Assembly: GCA_021234155.1 (NCBI GenBank)
Contig: JAJEKV010000002.1
Coordinates: 21,849,726 to 21,913,725 of the forward strand
From: Isoetes taiwanensis
Lineage: Eukaryota > Streptophyta > Lycopodiopsida > Isoetales > Isoetaceae
Length of the DNA: 64,000 nucleotides
Reading direction: 5' to 3'
Positions 44,791 to 55,540 of the stretch are shown here, in pieces. The translations under genes were made by a program, and so were the position numbers. Within the stretch, counting starts at the first letter, position 1; the number at the start of each line of letters is the position of its first letter. The notes under the pieces were generated by a model. It saw only the letters and a list, made by a program, of their open reading frames with translations. It made no database searches and was not told the origin of the DNA.

Positions 44791-45776
44791 TTAAGAGGGC
44801 AAAAATATATTGTCTTCATTACTAGTATCTACATCAACATGAAGCACAGAGTTGTCTTTTTGCACTTGATCTACATTCATGGGCTCTATATCAATATCCT
44901 CTGCTTTAGTGTGAATAACTGCTTCATCTTCTATATTGGTATCAAGAACCTCATTAGTCATTGGTTCATGCACGGACTCAATTATAGGTTCCTTAACTAT
45001 AACCATAGCTCTATCATCATCCATCACCTCATTATTTATCAGCATGGGTTGCATATCTTGCGCTGATATGCTAGCACTTTCTGATGAACTTCTAGCTTTT
45101 CTAGTGCATGCAATCTGCATCAAATTCAAAATCAAATCAATGAGAAATACGAAGTAAGAAAAATAAGACTAAATGAAGAAAACTTACAAAACATTCTCTC
45201 GTCGCCTTTTCACTATTTGTGCAGCAACAGATGGTGAAATACCACCTTCAAAATCAGACTCATTTGTGTCTTGGATTTCTGGTTCCTCAATGTTAGATAG
45301 ACTATTTGCTTTTCATGCATTCATTCATTCCTTCATTCATCCAATAAGTGCACATCTTTCTTTTTATTCTTTGCATCATTCTTATGAAGGCTTTCTCGAT
45401 ATAACATAACGTTGTTAAAAAACTTCTTATAAAATTCATACTCTATGCTTCCAATAGCAATTGAAACACATTTTTTCCCATGTCATATAGCTGCTTGTCT
45501 TATACTCCCATGCATGTACCATTCACATGCCATAGTACCTTTATTTGTAAACATTCGCACCAAATATTTTGCCACACACAGGAATATGGGATTAACAATC
45601 CCACGTTCCATTCCAAAATCTGAGTAAGAAGGGACATTTGCGAGATACTTATATAAGTGCGACGATCGTCTTTCTATGTCATCTTTAAGGAACATGGTGT
45701 GTATTGGCTTAGAGCTTGTCCAACAAAGCCCTGCTTTTAAGCTCTTATCATTTGGCTTTGCAAGCATAATTAACAA
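44791..45776 (-). pseudogene. Unrecognised ORFs, probably one broken gene
   Basis: At 45776-45483 the minus strand encodes DDIERRSSHLYKYLANVPSY, then CVAKYLVRMFTNKGTMACEW. Past a TAG at a likely Trp codon (IRQAAI*HGKKCVSIAIG) the same frame continues with IEYEFYKKFFNNVMLYRESL to about 45350. At 45135-44791 a separate, acidic 114-codon frame (SSSESASISAQDMQ...DIDIEPMNVDQVQ) may be a downstream exon. I do not recognise the family. The run of plausible protein across one stop argues for a decayed gene rather than chance. Confidence 0.4.
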
Positions 45777-45827
45777 AACGAGAATGTGGTTTCACAAGAA
45801 ATGGATTGCTTTAATGAAGAGTTGTGA

Positions 45828-46890
45828 TGTCCCCTGCTCATATACGATGCTCCCATCGTACAGAACCAGAGTTCATCCCTCCATCCCTCCAGCCAATGCC
45901 TTGGCTGACATGAGGCCGTCCACCTAACATCAGATCCTTGCTAACAGTCAAGAATCCAATGGGGAAGAATGGACGTGTCATTCATCCCGTCTCCCTCGGG
46001 ACCTACCTAGCTGCGGAAGCACATCAAACATGAGCACATAACATCAAATAACATACATATCCACCTCGAAGGGTGGCTCACCATAACATAACATATGTAA
46101 CAACAACATCAGCAACCTCAACATAAGTGGAATCTTACCCAAGGCTCAGACTCATGGGGGATCAACTGACGGCTTGGGTCTCCAGAAGTCAATGCAGACA
46201 GAATTCATGGCAAATGTATTGGGCTGACATAAGAACATGGCTATTGGGTAGTCCACTCCATCCGCCCTTCCTATGCATACTTTGTAGAATAGGCTGATAA
46301 GTCTTGAGACTCGACCGTAGCCTGTCGGGTGCATAGCCAAGGGGGATACTCCTGGGTTGCATCTCCCCAGTCCCGATGAGACAAGAGGAGATCACTCCCT
46401 CCAGACGCATCCATGCCCATCACAGGCGGTAGAAGGCCACTGCCCATTTACGACGAACTCCATGGAAGGTGATGCATCACCCCAGAGGTGTCGAGCCCAT
46501 GCCTTGCCCACACGCAGTGGCAAACTATCAGGCCTAGCCCGCAATCAGCAATGGGACAAGTCCCCCTTATCTGCTGGTCTAGTCCCGCCACTCACAGCCA
46601 GGCGGGCTCTTATGCACATGCCGCATTAATTGGAAATTAATGAGGCTATCTAGATACATCAACTGCTGAGGCATTCAGGGACTCTACCCCCCTTCCCAAT
46701 ACACATGAGTGCACATAGAATAGAACATCATCATTCATAGAACTGAAACATAGAATAACATCTAATCTATCTACCTAAACATAGATGGTTAGGTTCCTTT
46801 GTTAAGGCTGGTGAGCTCAGAATCTATAAGGCCTCTAAGGCTGAACTAACATGCTAAACCAACCCATTTCCAGACTAAAAGTCATAGGAT
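45828..46890 (-). mobile_element. Probable LTR or flank of an older gypsy element
   Basis: This GC-richer, non-coding stretch lies directly left of the intact gypsy element. Its style (CCC/GGG-rich core followed by an A-rich CATAACAT run) resembles gypsy LTRs, and minus-strand gypsy pol sequence lies directly right of the intact element at 54407-55150. A nested insertion of the younger element into the older one would explain both. The assignment rests on position and composition only. Confidence 0.35.
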
Positions 46891-48856
46891 TGTTATGAAA
46901 CTTAGTATTGATTTAGAGTTAAACTAAAAGTGCGTGAATATGGAAAAAGCTTGCATGATTGAATTTGGAAGTATTTTATGATGGCATATTGACAGTTGCA
47001 AAAAGTATCACGGATCTAAGTGAGACAAGCATCTAGATCATGCCAGAAGTACTGGAATAGCTCATATTAGAACATGAGGGATGGATTAAGGTAAAGGGAT
47101 GGCTGGAATCAGTTAAAACTGTGTTAAAATTGTAAAAGTTCCCTTGCATGCTGCCGTTTATATAACAGGATCCTGGTATCGGTGATGATCTGGAAGCATG
47201 AAATGTGATGAGAAATGGGTCAATTTGGGCCTTAGGGAGGCCGAAATGGAAAAGGAATGAGGAATCAGGAAGATCAAAGCAAGATTCAGCTGTAAATCCC
47301 ATGATCTTGATGCTTAGGAATTGATCCGGAACTGCCGGATTTGGGTCAGAAACTGGCCGAAATGGCCAGAAAGCCTCTTTGCAACCAAAATTGGGAGGAG
47401 CTAGGGAGTTTTGGCATGGATTCGATGGCCTGAAGACCATATCCGGCAGCTGCAGACCGAGTTCGTGGCTGCTAACTGCGTTAGGGTTAGGTTAGAATTA
47501 TCGAAAATGTTAACAATTGATTAATTGTTAGTAAAGTAGTAATAAAGTAAGTTAAGTTTAAGCTAAGGCTATGAGTTAAGGTAAATATCAAGGGTTAGCT
47601 GGAACCATGAGTTGGGTGAGGAATTTATTTGAGATTGAGGCCTAAGTAAGGAGTTTATGCTAATGGATATACGTAATTTACGATTACAATATGAGTAGTC
47701 TTAAAAATTAGCTAGCTATATATTTAACCTTGGAATTAGCTAAATTGAAGTGGGAAAAGAAAATACAAGGCATAGGGGTTAGAATGTTATGGATTAATAT
47801 TATTAAAGTCTCTAATAACCTTATTGTTAGGGAATCTATGAAAGATATAGACGTCATTTTTAATTTAATAGTGAAGGTTGCATTTTTTGCATTATTAAGG
47901 CTATGGTTGGACATTTCATGTTACATAAAGTGTGAATTATGAAATGTATTTGATGTTGAGTATGCTAAGGCATGGGCATGATGGTGAATTGTATGTAATT
48001 GTATATGGTGAAATTCTGTGATATAGACCTCTGGGGCCGGAGTCTAGGTGCGATGGTCTAGACTCACGGTTTGCACAATGCTATGTAAATGGTATTTTGA
48101 ACATCGGGCGTTGGTACCGTAAGGTACAACGTCATGCACAGTAAGTGGTCCTCCAATGCTGGACGCAGCGTGGAAGGGTGTGTACACACGTGGTTACCCC
48201 GCCTCTATGTCACTGGCCTGATCAGCCGAGTTGACCTTGCTCAGACCCAGAGGAATATTGGTTGCAATGTTGATGCTATGGTTGCTTGGCTAGAGTATAT
48301 GTGGTTTTTAATGCTGGAATCAAGTTGCAATGGTTGTGCTTAGCATAATTATGCATTGTGTTTATGTTGATTGGACTAGTAACTTGGATTGCAGGGGCGA
48401 GGTTACGGTAAGGCTAAGTTATTGTTCTAAGTTAATGCTTGTGGTAATTGATGCTTGATATATTCTAAATTCCCGATCCCCACTTAGTCCGTGTGACTAA
48501 CCCCGTGGTTAAATGGTGTAAGCAGAAGTGCGAGATGCTCCGGAAAGTAGCCAAGCTGCAGAAAGGCGAGAGTAGGAGTGTGTGGATTGCTAGACCATAT
48601 ATTTGCTTAATATTCTTATTATCATTATGGATTGGCTTAAAACTATAATTATTTTTAAACTTGGTTGTTGTGTGGGGTTTTGACATGCAATGGCAAGTAT
48701 AGAATTTTTGGGACCTTAGAGCACGTATAAAGATTAAATTCTTTACCTAAGTATGCATGTATTAATTTCTTGAGTTGCAACGGTTAAATAGATCCAACGG
48801 TAGAGATCGATGGGATCTCCAGTTACCGAGAGGTTAACTGGCCAGGCCCGTCACAG
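46891..48856 (+). repeat. Gypsy 5' LTR
   Basis: Starts TGTTATGAAACTTAG and ends GGCCAGGCCCGTCACA, with TG..CA borders. It matches 52441-54406 over its full length. Open frames within it (for example 47033-47440 minus) recur in the other LTR and are not genes. Confidence 0.95.
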
Positions 48857-48858
48857 TT

Positions 48859-48870
48859 GGTATCAGAGCA
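48859..48870 (+). other. Primer-binding site, initiator Met tRNA
   Basis: TGGTATCAGAGC lies two bases after the 5' LTR end. This 12-mer is complementary to the 3' end of plant initiator methionine tRNA and primes minus-strand cDNA synthesis. Confidence 0.95.
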
Positions 48871-48942
48871 AAGTTCTGGTTAGTGGATTATGAGATTTGT
48901 GATTATTGATGATATTTGCTATGGTTCCAGATTCTTGTAGAG

Positions 48943-49870
48943 ATGAGTTCCCCAGGAGGATCCCCAGGAGGAGCTGGACAGGCTGGTGGAGCTCCTGATG
49001 TAGCCAATATCTTGCAGGAGTGTTGCAGCAGAGTGCGTCGCAACAAAAGACAGCTGCGGACAAGGCAGTAGAGAAGGTGCTGAAGGACACTAAGAGGGAA
49101 GTATTTACTGGAGAGAATGTTACAGGGGATGATGCAGACTCGTGGCTTCGTGGAGTTGAGTTTTACTTTAAACTCATTAATGCTGAAGATTCTGTTAAAG
49201 CTGTATTGGCTCAAGCAACGTTGTGGATTTGCTAGAGTATGGTGGGAGAATTATTTGCGGGACATAAATAAGGCTGCAGGGCAGGCAACTTGGCAAGAGT
49301 TTAAGACCGCTTTTGAAGGACATTTTATGCCTCCCCGGGTACAAAGTTGACAAGATGAATGAGTTCTTGGACTTGACACGTAAAGGGACTGGGGCCGAAT
49401 ATAACGAGAAGTTTAGAAGGTTGCAAATGTATCATTGTCCTTTTGAGGATAAGGAGAAGCTTTGTGCTCGATTTGTAAAGGGTTTGCGGGTTGATATTAA
49501 GAGCACAATGTCGGTGTGTCCTATAAGGATTTGGAGGAAGTATTCAATTGCTAAGAATCGTGAATCGACCTAGGCCGAGAAAGCAACCTTGGAGAATGCT
49601 AAGAAGAGACAAGTTCCTTCCACATGGCGATCGGGTGGATCTCATGAAAGCAGAGGTAGATTCTCTAGTAGGGGTGGCATGGTCGCCAAGCAGTCGTTAG
49701 TATGCGGGAGGGCGAGCCAAAATCGAGGATCTCGCCTATGTATGCACCTTTGAATGATGAAACTAGGGAAAAGTGTCTTAATGAGAATCGATGCTTTAGG
49801 TGGTGAGAAGTTGGTCATTATGGGACGAGAGATTGTCCGAGAAGGTGGATGGATAGTACCGCCCGCGTCG
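48943..49870 (+). pseudogene. Gypsy gag with broken zinc knuckle
   Basis: The ATG at 48943 gives SSPGGSPGGAGQAGGAPDVA. After a frameshift the frame reads DTKREVFTGENVTGDDADSW and LRGVEFYFKLI, then RVWWENYL, TWQEFKTAFEGHF, then RRLQMYHCPFEDKEKLCARF (retrotrans_gag). Near 49793-49850 a CCHC knuckle is readable as RCFRW*EVGHYGTRDCP, where a lost base creates a stop in place of the second Cys. At least four frame changes exist. Confidence 0.85.
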
Positions 49871-50149
49871 CATCTTCTCAACGTGGAGGGCAAACAAACC
49901 AAGTGGTCCGTGTTGAATTCTAGTGATACTTATGGACGGGGCCAAGGCAGAGGAAATGGAGGCCAAGTAACCGTGGTGGTCGTGGAGGTTTTGGGACAAT
50001 AATAGGGGTGGGCAGAGGACAAGCTAGAGGAGAGGATTATAGCACAAGCTAACCCCCGCAGTTGAAGTTAGGGCTGCTCGAATCATGGACCCCCTCGTTG
50101 AAAGAATGTGCATGTATGCCGCAGTGGACCAGGGCCGTGTAGATAATCA

Positions 50150-50920
50150 AGCTGTGGTTATCAGAGTTCCAGGTATTATTCATGGAGTTCCTGTTCTCTT
50201 TCTTATTGATTGTGGTAGTACACATTGTTTTATTTCCCCAAAGGCTGGCAAAAGAAACTAGATTTGAATATGATTAGTCGGGACCCTAGATATGTGGAGT
50301 TGGCTGATGGTAAAATTAAGACTTCTTATGCTAAGGTAGACAATCTTAAATTCCAAGTAGGAGATCTTGAGTCCCATACTAGTTTTGAAGTATTGAGCCT
50401 AGGGAAGTATGATGCTATTCTTGGAATGTCATGGTTGAGGCCATATAAAGCTTGCATTGATTGCGGAGAGCAAACAGTTACATGCCAAAGTCCTAATGGA
50501 GATAAGCATGTGCTGGAAGGATTGCCTTCGTCATTAGTGGTTACACCTTTGTCCCGGAAAAGTTTTAAGAAACAGATTAAGAACAGGTGCATAAGAATGG
50601 GATGTGCATTTTTGGGTACCGCCGAGTTACAGGAACAACTTATTGCTCCTGAGATCCAGAAAGTGTTGGATGAGTTCTCTGATGTGTTTCCTAAAGAATT
50701 AACAGAATTGCCTCCACATAGAATGGTAGATCATGAGATAGAACTTGTTCCTGGGGCTGAACCCACATCAAGGCCACCATATAGATTTCATGCATTAGAG
50801 ATGGCCGAATTGAAGAAACAGTTAGCGGAATTATTGGAACAAGGGTTTATACGGCCGAGTGTTTCTCCATTTGGTGCGCCAGAATTTCTTTTGGCCTGGA
50901 CAGAAGAAGATGGTTAAGGA
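50150..50920 (+). pseudogene. Gypsy aspartic protease and RT stub
   Basis: The protease active site is readable as LIDCGSTHCFIS at about 50200-50235 (DSGATH is usual; here DCGSTH), followed after a frameshift by DLNMISRDPRYVELADGK and YDAILGMSWLRPYKA. The RT N-terminal linker follows: EFSDVFPKELTELPPHR, VPGAEPTSRPPYRF, ELLEQGFIRPSVSPFGAP. The frame then runs straight into shifted integrase sequence and stops at 50917. The catalytic YxDD and the RNase H are absent. Confidence 0.88.
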
Positions 50921-52065
50921 GTACGTGGCTAGGTGTTTATCTTGTCAGAAGGTAAAAGCATCAAGGTTTAGGGAGCCTGGAGAATTACAACCTTTAGTAA
51001 TTCCATCTTCCAAGTGGGAGTGTATTTCCATGGACTTCATTGTTGAGCTTCCCCGGACACGTTCAGGTTATGATGCAATTTATGTTGTGGTTGATCGATT
51101 AACTAAGCAGGCCCATTTTATGCCTACGAAGACTCATCGCTACGGCAATGGATATTGCTAAGTTATTTGTTAAGGAGATTTTGGGTTGCATGGGATGCCT
51201 AGGCCACTATTTCATCGACGGATACAAAATTTATGAGCCAATTTTGGCAAGGGTTGTTTCAAAATATTGGCACTAAGTTATATGCCGTACATCTTATCGC
51301 CCCAAGCGGATGGCCAAGTTGAGCGAGTTAATCAAATCTTGGAGGATATGCTCGAATATATGTGCCTAGTCAACCAAAGGTATGGGATTCCTATTTGTAT
51401 TTGGCTGAGTTTGCATACAATAACACTTATCAAGATTCCATTAAAATGAGTCCTTTTGAGGCAATGTATAGTAAGGAGTGTCGTTGTCCTCTTAATTGAG
51501 AGATCCTCAATGCAATGTTGAAGCAACTAATGAAGTAGCGGAGGACATGGAAGCTCGGCCTAAGGAGACTTCGACAAAATTTTATCGTGGCACAAAATAG
51601 ACGAAGCAATATGCCAATAAAAGACGTAGACCACTTGAATTTCAAAAGGGGATTATGTGTTCTTGAGGATTAATCCCAAGCGAGCTCACCGGCATTTAAA
51701 AGTGCGGGTAAATGGGCTCCTAGGTATGCGGGTCCGTATGAAATTTTGGAACGTATTGGCAAAGTGGCTTATAGGTTGAGTTGCCCTCGCGACTTGAAAG
51801 TACATAATGTCTTTCACGTGAGTAACTTAAGGAAGTATGTATTTGATCCTTCCCATATGTTGGGGACGATGATTTGGTAAGCGAGAGAACTTCCTCGTAC
51901 CCCCATTTTAACGTATTCTCGGGCGAGAGGAAACCCGCCGCTTAAGGAGGCGAACAATACGTAGATTTTGGTTCAATGGGCGGGTTGTCCCGAGGAAGAT
52001 GCCACATGGGAAAATGCCAATCGGATTCTTCGTGAGTTTCGAGATGCCCATGAGGACATGGGTTG
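50879..52065 (+). pseudogene. Gypsy integrase and chromodomain
   Basis: NFFWPGQKKMVKEYVARCLS and CQKVKA form the H2C2 zinc-binding region. SMDFIVELPRTRSGYDAIYV carries the first catalytic Asp. The second Asp region (51200-51230) is frameshifted. PQADGQVERVNQILEDMLEY carries the Glu. Near 51700-51840 the GPYEILERIGKVAYRL and HNVFHVSNLRKY-like linker is readable. The chromodomain end, VQWAGCPEEDATWENANRIL, lies at 51968-52028, and the stop is at about 52063. A chromodomain marks this as a chromovirus that targets heterochromatin. Confidence 0.88.
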
Positions 52066-52440
52066 AATTTTTGGAGGAGAGATCAGAATCGGACCTAGGA
52101 TTTTGAGGTAAATTGTGGATTATTTTATTTAAAAGATGCAAAGGAATATTAATCAAAATATCACGCGATGTAGAGAAATACGTCAGATATGTAGAGATTA
52201 TACTGGACTAAAATATTGTGGTTAAAAATAAATATAAGTACAGAGAAAAGCATTGGGAAAAGATTGATTGCAGAGAGGGATTTTTGAAGGAGCCGAATTA
52301 TGCGTGCAAAGCTGGGGGAGCGTGTTGGAGCCTTGAAGTAAAAGCAACAAAGCGGGATTCCGTGTGGGGATCAAGCCTTACACTGGGTTTTCTAGCGTAG
52401 CAAAATTGTGCATGCTGAATTGTGTTGATGCAAGAGGGAT

Positions 52441-54406
52441 TGTTATGAAACTTAGTATTGATTTAGAGTTAAACTAAAAGTGCGTGAATATGGAAAAAGC
52501 TTGCATGATTGAATTTGGAAGTATTTTATGATGGCATATTGACAGATTGCAAAAAGTATCACGGATCTAAGTGAGACAAGCATCTAGATCATGCCGTGGC
52601 ATGGAATAGCTCATATTAGAACATGAGGGATGGATTAAGGTAAAGGATGGCTGGAATCGATTAAAACCGTGGTTAAAATTGTAAAAGTTCCCTTGCATGC
52701 CGTTTATATAACAGGATCCTGGTATCGGTGATGATCTGGAAGCATGAAATGTGATGAGAAATGGGTCGATTTGGGCCTTAGGGAGGCCGAAATGGAAAAG
52801 GAATGAGGAATCAGGAAGATCAAAGCAAGATTCAGCTGTAAATCCCATGATCTTGGTGCTTAGGAATTGATCCTGAATCGCCGGATTTGTCGTAAACCGG
52901 CCGAAATGGCCAGAAAACCTCTTTGCAACCAAAATCGGGAGGAGCTAGGGAGTTTTGGCATGGATTCGATGGCCTGAAGACCATATCCGGCAGCTGCAGA
53001 CCGAGTTCGTGGCTGCTAACTGCGTTAGGGTTAGGTTAGAATTATCGAAAATGTTAACAATTGATTAATTGTTAGTAAAGTAGTAATAAAGTAAGTTAAG
53101 TTTAAGCTAAGGCTATGAGTTAAGGTAAATATCAAGGGTTAGCTGGAACCATGAGTTGGGTGAGGAATTTATTTGAGATTGAGGCCTAAGTAAGGAGTTT
53201 ATGCTAATGGATATACGTAATTTACGATTACAATATGAGTAGTCTTAAAAATTAGCTAGCTATATATTTAACCTTGGAATTAGCTAAATTGAAGTGGGAA
53301 AAGAAAATACAAGGCATAGGGGTTAGAATGTTATGGATTAATATTATTAAAGTCTCTAATAACCTTATTGTTAGGGAATCTATGAAAGATATAGACGTCA
53401 TTTTTAATTTAATAGTGAAGGTTGCATTTTTGCATTATTAAGGCTATGGTTGGACATTTCATGTTACATAAAGTGTGAATTATGAAATGTATTTGATGTT
53501 GAGTATGCTAAGGCATGGGCATGATGGTGAATTGTATGTAATTGTATATGGTGAAATTCGCGATATAGACCTCTCGGGCCGAGTCTAGGTGCGATGGTCT
53601 AGACTCACGGTTTGCCTGATGCTATGTAAATGGTATTTTGAACATCGGGCGTTGGTACCGTGAAGGTACAACGTCATGCCGCGATAAGTGGTCCTCCAAT
53701 GCCGGACGCTTGGCGTGGAAGGGTGTGTACACACGCGTGGTTACCCCCGCCTCTATGTCACCGGCCCGATCACCGTAGGAGTTGACCTTGCTCAGACCCA
53801 GAGGAATATTGGTTGCAATGTTGATGCTATGGTTGCTTGGCTAGAGTATATGTGGTTTTTAATGCTGGAATCAAGTTGCAATGGTTGTGCTTAGCATAAT
53901 TATGCATTGTGTTTATGTTGATTGGACTAGTAACTTGGATTGCAGGGGCGAGGTTACGGTAAGGCTAAGTTATTGTTCTAAGTTAATGCTTGTGGTAATT
54001 GATGCTTGATATATTCTAAATTCCCGATCCCCACTTAGTCCATGTGACTAACCCCGTGGTTAAATGGTGTAAGCAGAAGTGCGAGATGCTCCGGAAAGTA
54101 GCCAAGCTGCAAAAAGGCGAGAGTAGGAGTGTGTGGATTGCTAGACCATATATTTGCTTAATATTCTTATTATCATTATGGATTGGCTTAAAACTATAAT
54201 TATTTTTAAACTTGGTTGTTGTGTGGGGTTTTGACGTGCAATGGCAAGTATAGAATTTTTGGGACCTTAGAGCACGTATAAAGATTAAATTCTTTACCTA
54301 AGTATGCATGTATTAATTTCTTGAGTTGCAACGGTTAAATAGATCCAACGGTAGAGATCGATGGGATCTCCAGTTACCGAGAGGTTAACTGGCCAGGCCC
54401 GTCACA
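52441..54406 (+). repeat. Gypsy 3' LTR
   Basis: It begins TGTTATGAAAC after the purine-rich GCAAGAGGGA and ends GGCCCGTCACA. Differences from the 5' LTR are few but clustered, mostly at CG-containing spots, and several are small compound indels. Confidence 0.95.
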
Positions 54407-54539
54407 TCGTGGCTGTGGAGACAACGCCCTATAATGCCTAGGATGATGTCTAATGCCTACATCTCTCGTCGCCCTTGGCGTGGAGGATGGCTTCCTCCCC
54501 GTAGTGGGCATAGACTAGAGATGCTTTCTTATCAATGCA

Positions 54540-55150
54540 TGATCCTATATGACCTCTTATCTCTCAATTTGTCTACTTCCGTGGCATCGGAAGTAGACTT
54601 TTAATCTACCTTCCACTCACCTATCGGTTCGGTGTCGACTACTTTGGTGACAAGTCGACCCTTGCATTGCGCCATGAGTTGTGGGTATTGCTTCTCAAGA
54701 TCTATTTGTAGTGCCCACGTAGCGTGTTCCACTGGTAAGTGTCCCTTTCACTAAGTATTGGAGAATTGAGATCTTCTATTCTATTCTATTCTATAGGATC
54801 TATCAAGAAGAACCTCTGGAACAATCTCAAGGTGATCGTCTGTCATTTTTAGTAACTTTGGTGTCTCCAGTACTTCCTCTGGATTAGGAGTGTGCTTCTT
54901 TAGGAGACTTACTTGGAAAACACTATGGATCTTCAGGTGTGCTGGCAGGTCCAACTTATAGAATTGGTTACCTACTCTTTTGGTTATCCAAAATAGTCCA
55001 TCCCACCTTGGAGCAAGCTTCTTGGGGGCTTCTTGCAATTGTCGATGCAACGCTTCAGCCGATGCAGTGCTTGTCGTTATGCTCTTCTGCCGGCTTCTTG
55101 CTGCTAGAAGATATCCTCCACCAACTGTCAGCTAGCATCTGCTAGGATAC
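54540..55150 (-). pseudogene. Older Ty3/gypsy pol C-terminus
   Basis: On the minus strand, 55050-54781 encodes KLAPRWDGLFWITKRVGNQF and KLDLPAHLKIHSVFQVSLLK, the integrase C-terminal linker of gypsy elements. Further along, in another frame, EHATWALQIDLEKQYPQLM (about 54715-54660) is a chromodomain end. A TATTC microsatellite at 54777-54795 lies where the frame breaks. It runs opposite to the adjacent intact gypsy element. Confidence 0.82.
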
Positions 55151-55540
55151 TTCTACCTTGGACACAGGATTTGTTAACATCTTAAATAAGCATTATCTTG
55201 GACCCCTGCATGATCCCTGTTGGACTTCCCTGCATGCAATTACATTAATTACCTTAAGGTAATATTTTCATATTAACTTTATTATAGCAGTATTGGATAT
55301 ATTGCTTCCAATAGTATTATATTTAACTTAACTATTATACGATAACTTTACGGCCTTAAGATATGTCATCATATAATAATTATCGAGGCAATACTTATTT
55401 TGAAAATTATCTTATATTATCGTAAGTCTTGGATTGGATCAAGCCCTAATGTGAGTGGCTGAGATCATCTAGATGCATCCAAAGGCCAAGATTTCTCGCA
55501 CAACTTCTTACCACCATGATTGGTCATGTTTTGATCTCTT
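55151..55540. other. No gene seen
   Basis: A/T-rich spacer between the gypsy remnant and the polypurine tract. No domains or repeats noted. Confidence 0.5.

Larger units (their letters stand above)
46891..54406 (+). mobile_element. Ty3/gypsy chromovirus, 7,516 bp, RT/RNase H deleted
   Basis: Two direct LTRs of equal length (1,966 bp) enclose 3,584 bp. A primer-binding site for initiator Met tRNA follows LTR 1 directly. Internal order is gag, protease, a stub of RT, integrase and chromodomain. RT and RNase H are missing between PSVSPFGAP and NFFWPGQKK at about 50880. No 5-bp target duplication is visible (AGGAT on the left, TCGTG on the right), so a rearrangement or inter-element recombination is possible. 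Without RT it can only move with help from a related element. Confidence 0.93.

Noticed and set aside
47033-47440. 135-codon minus frame repeated at 52567-52932
   Set aside because: It lies inside both gypsy LTRs; the duplication comes from the LTRs, and there is no domain.
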